From: Actinokineospora inagensis DSM 44258
GTDB taxonomy: Bacteria; Actinomycetota; Actinomycetes; Mycobacteriales; Pseudonocardiaceae
DNA: 64,000 nt
Direction of reading: 5' to 3'
NCBI RefSeq assembly: GCF_000482865.1
Contig: NZ_KI519518.1
Span: forward strand, 1-64,000
Shown in pieces: positions 34,289 through 40,503 of this stretch. The notes under the pieces were generated by a model, which saw only the letters and a program-made list of their open reading frames with translations, was not told where the DNA came from and did no database searches. A program made the translations under genes and the position numbers. Within the stretch, counting starts at the first letter, position 1. Every line of letters starts with the position of its first letter.

Positions 34289-35343
34289 CCACGATCGACT
34301 TGGGGCTCCCCGGACTCGCCGGGGTGCCGACCGCCGACGAACCGCAGAAGGCCAAGGACTACAAGTCCGACCAGGAAGTCCGCTGGTGCCCCGGCTGCGG
34401 CGACTACGTGGTGCTCAACGCCGTCCAGTCGTTCCTGCCGACGCTGGGGCTCAAGCGGGAGAACATCGTCTTCATCTCCGGCATCGGCTGCTCGTCGCGC
34501 TTCCCGTACTACATGAACACCTACGGGATGCACTCCATCCACGGGCGCGCCCCGGCCATCGCCACCGGCCTCGCCACCGCCCGCCCGGATCTCTCGGTGT
34601 GGGTGGTGACCGGCGACGGCGACGCGCTGTCCATCGGCGGCAACCACCTGATCCACACGCTGCGGCGCAACGTGAACCTGAAGATCCTGCTGTTCAACAA
34701 CCGGATCTACGGGCTCACCAAGGGCCAGTACTCGCCGACCTCCGAAACCGGCAAGGTCACCAAGTCCACCCCGATGGGCTCGCTGGACCACCCGTTCAAC
34801 CCGATCTCGCTGGCCCTGGGCGCCGAGGCGTCCTTCGTTGGCCGCGCCATCGACTCCGACCGGGCCGGGCTCACCGAGGTCCTGCGCCAAGCCGCCGAAC
34901 ACCGCGGCTCCGCGCTGGTCGAGATCTACCAGAACTGCCCCATCTTCAACGACGGCGCGTTCGACGTCCTGAAGGACGCGGGCGAGGCCGAACAGCGCCT
35001 GATCCCCCTCCAGCACGGCAAACCCATCCGCTTCGGCGCCAACGGCGAGTACGGGGTGGTCCGGGCCGGGTTCGGCTCACTCGACGTCGCCAAGGTCAGC
35101 GAGGTCGGCGAAGACGCCCTGGTCGTGCACGACGCCCACGCCGAGGACCCGTCCTTCGCCTTCGCACTGTCCCGACTGTCCACTCAGGACCTCAGCCACA
35201 CGGTCACCGGCGTCTTCCGTTCGGTCACCAGGCCAACCTACGACGACGCTGCCCGCGCACAGGTGGACGACGCGAAAGCATCCCGAGCCGCCGACCTGGG
35301 CTCGCTACTGCGCGGCAAGGACACCTGGACCGTCATCGCCTGA
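34285..35343 (+). CDS. korB: 2-oxoglutarate:ferredoxin oxidoreductase, beta subunit
   Basis: 352 residues from the ATG in the ATGA overlap with korA. The TPP-binding motif GDGDALSIGGNHLIHTLRRNVNLKILLFNN (about 109-138) and cysteines for the 4Fe-4S cluster (WCPGCGDY at 35-42, ISGIGCSSRFPYY, and EIYQNCPIFNDGAF) are present. It catalyses the TPP-dependent decarboxylation half-reaction. A terminator hairpin follows 13 bp after the stop, so korAB is a two-gene unit. Confidence 0.97.
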   Translation: MTTIDLGLPGLAGVPTADEPQKAKDYKSDQEVRWCPGCGDYVVLNAVQSFLPTLGLKRENIVFISGIGCSSRFPYYMNTYGMHSIHGRAPAIATGLATARPDLSVWVVTGDGDALSIGGNHLIHTLRRNVNLKILLFNNRIYGLTKGQYSPTSETGKVTKSTPMGSLDHPFNPISLALGAEASFVGRAIDSDRAGLTEVLRQAAEHRGSALVEIYQNCPIFNDGAFDVLKDAGEAEQRLIPLQHGKPIRFGANGEYGVVRAGFGSLDVAKVSEVGEDALVVHDAHAEDPSFAFALSRLSTQDLSHTVTGVFRSVTRPTYDDAARAQVDDAKASRAADLGSLLRGKDTWTVIA

Positions 35344-35356
35344 CCATTCCACGTCG

Positions 35357-35386
35357 TCGAGCCCCCGGCCTCCGTCGGGGGCTCGA
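35357..35386 (+). terminator. korAB terminator
   Basis: Perfect 10-bp stem TCGAGCCCCC/GGGGGCTCGA (35357-35366 with 35377-35386), 10-nt loop, 13 bp past the korB stop. Confidence 0.85.
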
Positions 35387-35441
35387 CTGCTTTCGGGTGA
35401 TCGTCAGACCGCGCGCGGGCGGGATGCGGTAAGCATCGGAC

Positions 35442-36113
35442 GTGAACCGTGTGACTTCGCGGCCCGTGCGGGGGTTTCGCGAACTGCTGGGCGAACAGAA
35501 GTGGGCGGGCCTGCTCGACCACGGGGTGGAGCGGACCTACCCGCCCCGGTCGACCCTGATGCGCCAGGGCGAGCCGGGAACCTGGCTGCTGGCCGTGGTA
35601 TCCGGCCGGGTCAAGGTGTACGGCACCGAACCGGACGGCGGCAGGCTGCTGATCGCCCTGCGCGCGGCCGGTGACCTGATCGGCGAGATCGCCGCGCGAA
35701 CGGCGAACCCGCGCACTGCCACAGTGGAGGCCATCGACCGGTGCACGGCGCGGCTGCTGTCCGCCGAGCAGTTCACCGTCTTCCTCGACCGGCACGACGG
35801 CCAACGCGCCCTTGGCGACTACGTGATCTCGAAGCTCTCCCAAACCGTGCCGTACGAGATGGAGTTGGTGCACTTCAGCGCCGAACGCAAGATCGCGCGG
35901 CTGCTGCTGGAGGTGCTGGCGCTCGCCGACGACGCCGCGGTGGACCCGGCCCGGATACCGTTCTCCCAACAGGAGCTGGCCGACGCCCTGGGCATGGTCC
36001 GCAGCACCGTCGCGCAGTACCTCCAGCGGTTCAAGGACTCCGGCGCGTTGGCCCCGGGACCGCGGCTGACGGTGGCCGACCCGGGCCTGCTGCGCGCCTT
36101 CGCCGGGGTGTGA
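35442..36113 (+). CDS. Crp/Fnr-family transcriptional regulator with cNMP-type pocket
   Basis: 223 residues. Cyclic-nucleotide-binding beta roll (about 15-130) with a phosphate-binding-cassette-like stretch GDLIGEIAARTANPRTATVEA, where the Glu and Arg that contact the cyclic nucleotide in CRP are both present. A dimerisation helix (about 125-155) and a winged HTH (about 175-205, FSQQELADALGMVRSTVAQYLQRFKDSG) follow. No cysteine cluster of the Fnr type. It starts at GTG with TAAGCA 6 bp upstream, possibly leaderless. It is followed in the same direction, after 93 bp with a perfect hairpin, by a cyclase-like gene, which makes a cyclic-nucleotide ligand an attractive inference. Confidence 0.9.
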   Translation: MNRVTSRPVRGFRELLGEQKWAGLLDHGVERTYPPRSTLMRQGEPGTWLLAVVSGRVKVYGTEPDGGRLLIALRAAGDLIGEIAARTANPRTATVEAIDRCTARLLSAEQFTVFLDRHDGQRALGDYVISKLSQTVPYEMELVHFSAERKIARLLLEVLALADDAAVDPARIPFSQQELADALGMVRSTVAQYLQRFKDSGALAPGPRLTVADPGLLRAFAGV

Positions 36114-36126
36114 CCCGGATCCCACT

Positions 36127-36152
36127 CGAACTGTCCGACGACGGACAGTTCG
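36127..36152 (+). promoter_or_regulatory. perfect inverted repeat between crp-like and cyclase-like genes
   Basis: 11-bp arms CGAACTGTCCG (36127-36137) and its complement (36142-36152) around ACGA, 13 bp past the crp-like stop and 55 bp before the next start. It is either a terminator or an operator for the three-gene unit; no T-tract follows, so both remain open. Confidence 0.6.
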
Positions 36153-36206
36153 GTCAGACGAGTCCCGCGATCCTCTCTCGTGCACCGGAACACGAGGAGG
36201 ACAACC

Positions 36207-37040
36207 GTGGCCGACCTGCCGCCCTACCGGGCGCTGCTGGTGGTGGACGTCAAGGGCTTCGGCGGCGTGGAAAGCCGCAACCACGCCGAGATCACCGAGC
36301 GGGTACCACTGATCCTGCGCGCGGCGTTCCAGCGCTGCGGCCTGGGCGACGACTGGGACGAGAAGCGGTTCGGGTTCACCACCGGAGACGGCTACGCGGC
36401 GGGATTCCCGTCCACGCTGTTGCCGCGGTTGCTCAAGCCGCTGCTGCAAGCCCTGCAAGACGAACTGGACTACCGGGACCGGGTGCGCGCGGACCCCGTT
36501 CCGCTGCGGATGCGAGTCAGCGTGAACGTCGGCCCGGTCACCGACACCGGTGAAGGGCTGATCAGCGAGGGCAGTGGGACCGCGCGGGTGGAAACACACC
36601 GGTTGCTCGACGCCGAGCCGGTGAAAGCCCTGCTGGCCCGCTCCGGTCCGAACACCCGGGTCGTGGCGGTGGTGTCGGCTCGTGCCTTCCACGACGCCGT
36701 GGCGGGCGGGTACACCGATGAACCGCGCGAGTTGTACGTGCCTGCACCGGTGGCGGTGAAGGAACTGACCGACCTGGCTTACCTGCGGGTGCCTTCCCCT
36801 ACCGGCGACCTGTTGCGTGAGGGGTTCCTTCCCCGAACCGACGAACCGGTGCAGACTCCGCAGGACCGCCTGCCCGAAACCACGAACAGCGCGACGAACG
36901 TGCGGGGGAACGTCACCCAGGGCCGTGACCACATCAATCACAACATCAACGTCAACTCCCCGAGCAACATCAACAGCGGTTCGGGGCCGCAGCTCAACGG
37001 TTCGGGTACCCAGTACTACGACCACCGCAGCTCGACATGA
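36207..37040 (+). CDS. class III nucleotidyl cyclase-like protein with Asn-rich C-terminal motif
   Basis: 277 residues from GTG 36207 (GAGGAGG 6 nt upstream). The N-terminal ~200 residues align by pattern with class III cyclase domains: YRALLVVDVKGFGG holds the first metal-binding Asp (D14), FTTGDGYAAGF the second (D61), and RMRVSVNVGPV (about 101-111) and GTARVETHRLLDA follow. The usual VNxxxR transition-state pair is altered (VETHR), so activity is uncertain. VVSARAFHDAV ... YVPAPVAVKE resembles the end of related actinobacterial proteins. The C-terminal ~50 residues (NVRGNVTQGRDHINHNINVN, then SPSNINSGSGPQLN) are Asn/Gly-rich, and the NVNSPSNINSG stretch recurs at the N-terminus of the next protein. 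The stop overlaps the next start (ATGA). Confidence 0.75.
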   Translation: MADLPPYRALLVVDVKGFGGVESRNHAEITERVPLILRAAFQRCGLGDDWDEKRFGFTTGDGYAAGFPSTLLPRLLKPLLQALQDELDYRDRVRADPVPLRMRVSVNVGPVTDTGEGLISEGSGTARVETHRLLDAEPVKALLARSGPNTRVVAVVSARAFHDAVAGGYTDEPRELYVPAPVAVKELTDLAYLRVPSPTGDLLREGFLPRTDEPVQTPQDRLPETTNSATNVRGNVTQGRDHINHNINVNSPSNINSGSGPQLNGSGTQYYDHRSST

Positions 37041-38926
37041 CGATCAACTCCAACCATGACGTCAACGCACCCTCGAACATCAACAGCGGCACCGGGCCCC
37101 AGCACAACCACTTCTACGCACCGCAACGGAGACGACGAGAGCCGCGGTTCTTCTCCACCGAGGAGATCCGACGGCTGGCCGGGCGGTTCGTGGTCCCACC
37201 GGGCTTCCCGGCGGACGCGTTCACCCGGTCCAGCACGATCCTGATCACCGGTCCGAACGGCGCGGGCAAGGTCACCGCCGCGCTGATGCTGTTGACCGAC
37301 CGGGGAAGCGCCGACGTGGCGCTCCGGGTGCTCGACGACCAAGCCCCTGACCCCGATGATCCGGTCCTGGACGCCAACGAACTCCGGCAGGACGACCGGC
37401 TGCTGCTCAACCTTTGCGACGTACCGGAAAGCAGGGTTCGCGAGTTGCGGCCCGAACTTGAGGCGTATCTGGCGGCGGTGGCACGAGCACAGGCCCGCCT
37501 CGTCGTCGTGGCCGGTATCCGACAACTGCCCTGGCTACCGGATTCCCTTGTCGCACAGCAGCGACAGATCCAGCGGCCGGACGGCACGGACGTGCTGCGC
37601 GAGCATTTGGCCGCCGAGGGCATCCGACTCCCGACCACACTGTCGCAGCTGGAGCGGTTGTCGGACTACCTGACCGGATCGCCCTACGACATCGCCGAAC
37701 TCGCGCGGACGACGGTCCAGGCCCGTGATCACGGCGACGGCGACGACCCGGTCGCCTGGTTGCGGTCCGCCCTGGCTGCTCGACTCGACCGGGCCGACCA
37801 GGCGGCGAACCTGTTCATCAACCACCAGGAAGCAGGCACGCGCGTCCTGATGGCGACGGCGGCGTTCCTGTCCGGCGCACCGCTGGACGCGCTGGTCGCC
37901 GCGGAGGCCATGTTCGGCCGCATGGTCAAGCTACCCAGGGACGACCAGCACGCCATGGCGGGCGCGCACCTGGCGGAGCGGATGGGTGAGGTCGGGCTGC
38001 ACGCCGACGGGCGGCGCACCGTGGCGTTCACCCAGTTGGAGATGGACTCCGCGCTGCGCACGCACTTCTGGACCTACTTCCCGGATCTGCGGCCCACGGT
38101 CGAACTGTGGGTGCGGGAGGTGACCGGAGCCTCCGTGCTGCCAGGGGAAACGGCGGACAACCTGCTCACCCGCTATGCCGATCTCCTGCTCACGACCGGG
38201 AACGGCCTGCGGTTGACGAAGCTGGCCGAACACTGGTCCACCACGCCGAAGCGCCGGGAGCACCCCGAACTGGCGGCTCGGGCACTGCGGATCGGGCTGC
38301 GAGACCCCGAGTGGTCCGGGCGGTTCCGCGAGTTCGTGTACGACCGGTCACGGGCCCGGGATCTGAAGTCCGAGTTCGCGAAGGTCCTCATCACAGCGTG
38401 CGAACAGGACATCGCGCCCAACCGGCCGCCGCAGGCGCTGGTGCGGCTGCACCACTTCACCAGGCACAGCGACCCGGACGTCCGAGCCCTGGCCCACGAC
38501 ACGCTGATCCGCGCGGTGCACCGGTACGGGTTCCAGCGCTGGCTGCTGTACCGGTTGTGCCGCTCCGAGAACCTGAGCGACACCGATCGGGCCATCGTGC
38601 TCGACCTCCAGATCCCGCCCGCGATGGCAGGCGAGTACCACACCAGGCGGAACCTGCTGACGCTGTGGCAACAGATCTTCCGGGACACCACGCGCACCGA
38701 CCGACCCGACCTGCTGTGGGAGTGGCTCGGTCGGGACCCGGAGCTGGTGATCGAGGCGTGCGGGGGGCGGGCGAACCTGCTCAACGAGCTGTACCTGCTG
38801 GCCCGCGACCAGGTACGCCACGCCGTCGACCGGAGGTCGGCCGTGGCGCGGGCGAACACCGTGCTGCGGCACGTCGACGCCGCGCTGGGAATCGACGACT
38901 ACACCAACGAGAGAGGACAGGGATGA
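37037..38926 (+). CDS. STAND-like P-loop NTPase sharing the Asn-rich motif
   Basis: 629 residues, ATGA-coupled on both sides. Residues 8-24 (DVNAPSNINSGTGPQHN) match the C-terminal tail of the preceding cyclase-like protein (NVNSPSNINSGSGPQLN, 12 of 17 identical). The P loop is GPNGAGKVT (72-80), with Val where Ser/Thr normally follows the Lys; RLLLNLCD (about 121-128) could be Walker B. The remainder (about 190-629) is helical, as in STAND-type NTPases with repeat-like sensor regions, but no TPR or WD signature is clear. A regulated switch or scaffold role is inferred; no nuclease or TIR domain is visible. Confidence 0.7.
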   Translation: MTINSNHDVNAPSNINSGTGPQHNHFYAPQRRRREPRFFSTEEIRRLAGRFVVPPGFPADAFTRSSTILITGPNGAGKVTAALMLLTDRGSADVALRVLDDQAPDPDDPVLDANELRQDDRLLLNLCDVPESRVRELRPELEAYLAAVARAQARLVVVAGIRQLPWLPDSLVAQQRQIQRPDGTDVLREHLAAEGIRLPTTLSQLERLSDYLTGSPYDIAELARTTVQARDHGDGDDPVAWLRSALAARLDRADQAANLFINHQEAGTRVLMATAAFLSGAPLDALVAAEAMFGRMVKLPRDDQHAMAGAHLAERMGEVGLHADGRRTVAFTQLEMDSALRTHFWTYFPDLRPTVELWVREVTGASVLPGETADNLLTRYADLLLTTGNGLRLTKLAEHWSTTPKRREHPELAARALRIGLRDPEWSGRFREFVYDRSRARDLKSEFAKVLITACEQDIAPNRPPQALVRLHHFTRHSDPDVRALAHDTLIRAVHRYGFQRWLLYRLCRSENLSDTDRAIVLDLQIPPAMAGEYHTRRNLLTLWQQIFRDTTRTDRPDLLWEWLGRDPELVIEACGGRANLLNELYLLARDQVRHAVDRRSAVARANTVLRHVDAALGIDDYTNERGQG

Positions 38927-39975
38927 GCAGGGACATGACGAGGGTGGCCGTGTGGGGAGCGATTTCCCTGCTGCTACCGGTGTTCGCGGGCGCGGTCTTC
39001 CAGTGGGACGCGTGGATCACTCCCGTGGTCGTGATCGTCCTGCTCGGCGTGACCGCGTTGGCAACGCGGGAACAGTGGCGGCAGGCCAGCCATCCGCCGA
39101 GGGTGGAAGAACCGGAACCGGTTTTCCGGCCGCTGCCGCCCCCGGTCGAGCCGCCGCCTCCGCCTCCGCCTGCCGCCCGGGTGGTGACGTCGGTGGGCCT
39201 GGCCAGCTCGGTCGAGGGGATTCCGTTCACCTTCGGGTGCACGGTGCAGTGGCAGGGGCTCGGGCACGCGGCCGTACACACCGATCCGGAAGCGCTGGCC
39301 GTGCAGGCTGTGCTCGACCGGGCCAGGCAGGTGACCGCGCGGCATCACCCCGAGGACAGCGGCACCGTGCACGCGCTGACCGCCGCGCTCGGACACGTCG
39401 CGCCGGACGCCACCCGCGCGGTCACGGCGTGGGCGTCGTCGATCACCCTGACCATCGGCGACGAGTACCGCTCCTACGTGCAGGAACTCGCCGCTCTGCG
39501 CAGGCAGCAGCAGCTCGACCGGTTGCACATCGACCACGAGCGGACAGTGCGGTCCTACCTGAGCGACGACGTGCTGACCTCGGTCGGCAGCACCGTCGTC
39601 TGGTGGCTGGCCAAGGACCAGACCAAGGTGCGGGAGACCGTCGACCTGATCGGGGCGCTGGCGCACCTCTCGGCAACCGCCAACAACGCCGAGCCGGACC
39701 TGCGGTACCGCCACGACCACCGGCCCGAGCCGATCGCCACGCCCATCATCATCAACGGCAGTGAGAACGGCAACGGACACCATCCGGTCGCGGGGAGCGA
39801 TCTGCTACCCGACCCGGACGACAACGAGAACGCCCTGTTCGGAGTCAACCAGGCCAACCTGTTGGAGCGGCACGGCTTCACCGACCTGGCCGACGAAACC
39901 CGCAAGCGGTACGGGGTCGAGGACTGGGGCAACCCGGGAGACGAGCCCGGGGAAGACCCGCGGCCGCAGGACTAG
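38923..39975 (+). CDS. two-TM protein with proline-rich linker, third gene of the cyclase/NTPase unit
   Basis: 350 residues from the ATG in the ATGA overlap. Two adjacent membrane spans (about 8-26, VWGAISLLLPVFAGAVF, and 31-48, ITPVVVIVLLGVTALA), a charged then Pro-rich linker (about 62-88, PLPPPVEPPPPPPP), a globular/helical domain (about 90-255) with EYRSYVQELAALRRQQQLDRLHIDHERTVRSYLSDDVLTSVGS and VVWWLAKDQTKVRETVDLIGALAHL, and an Asn/Asp-rich tail. The beta-rich start followed by a long helix loosely recalls SPFH/band-7 proteins. It is a candidate membrane effector or anchor. Its TAG stop overlaps the convergent neighbour's stop in CTAG. Confidence 0.7.
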   Translation: MSRDMTRVAVWGAISLLLPVFAGAVFQWDAWITPVVVIVLLGVTALATREQWRQASHPPRVEEPEPVFRPLPPPVEPPPPPPPAARVVTSVGLASSVEGIPFTFGCTVQWQGLGHAAVHTDPEALAVQAVLDRARQVTARHHPEDSGTVHALTAALGHVAPDATRAVTAWASSITLTIGDEYRSYVQELAALRRQQQLDRLHIDHERTVRSYLSDDVLTSVGSTVVWWLAKDQTKVRETVDLIGALAHLSATANNAEPDLRYRHDHRPEPIATPIIINGSENGNGHHPVAGSDLLPDPDDNENALFGVNQANLLERHGFTDLADETRKRYGVEDWGNPGDEPGEDPRPQD

Positions 39976-40367
39976 AGGTCGCTGGGTTCGGCTGGGGTGG
40001 TGGCGTTCCAGGGGACGAAACCGGCGCGTTCGGCGTCGGTGGGGGTGCGGAACCAGACGGTGGCGGTGGTGGTGGGGTAGGCGGGGGATTCGGTGGTGTG
40101 GAAGACGCCGTGGGTGCCTTTGACGGTGTAGTCGGTGGAGGGGGCGGTGCCGTCGGGGCCTGCGGGGGCCGCGGGGGCGTCGTAGGCGTCGTCGAGGGTG
40201 CCGGAGACGCGGGTGTACTCGGCGTCGCGGGACTGGAGGGGGATGCGGACCTTGGGGGTCGGCATCACCCACGGGGGGCGCGGCGCGGCGGCTCTGGTGA
40301 GGAAACGCCAGGTGAGGGCGATGCCGAGCAGGAAGGACAGCACGCACCAGAGAAGTGGTCGCCGCAT
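39972..40367 (-). CDS. small membrane protein with sunset-like C-terminal domain
   Basis: 131 residues from ATG 40367 (GGAGG upstream). One N-terminal span (about 4-22, LLWCVLSFLLGIALTW), a linker, and a C-terminal domain (about 80-128: DYTVKGTHGVFHTTESPAYP ... ATVWFRTPTDAERAGFVPW) that also ends the neighbouring 708-residue protein. This domain resembles the sunset domain named for ArfC-type channel accessory proteins (from memory, to be confirmed by profile search). Same strand as and downstream of its larger paralogue, so probably one operon. Confidence 0.75.
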   Translation of the reverse strand: MRRPLLWCVLSFLLGIALTWRFLTRAAAPRPPWVMPTPKVRIPLQSRDAEYTRVSGTLDDAYDAPAAPAGPDGTAPSTDYTVKGTHGVFHTTESPAYPTTTATVWFRTPTDAERAGFVPWNATTPAEPSDL

Positions 40368-40503
40368 GGGTGCCTCCTCGTGGCCGTCGCCGGACGGGTT
40401 CACGGCCTGGAAACCCTTGTATCACCCAGCGTGGGCGGCTGCCACCCAGGCACGGCCGTGCGCCGCCGCGCGTCGCACCAAAGGGTGACCCCCGGACCGG
40501 GGG

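Noticed and set aside
36207-39975. Assignment of the cassette to a known CBASS or Pycsar type
   Set aside because: No CD-NTase fold, Cap2/Cap3-like, nuclease, TIR or known Pycsar effector domain is recognisable, and the cyclase transition-state residues are altered. Only the general logic is similar.
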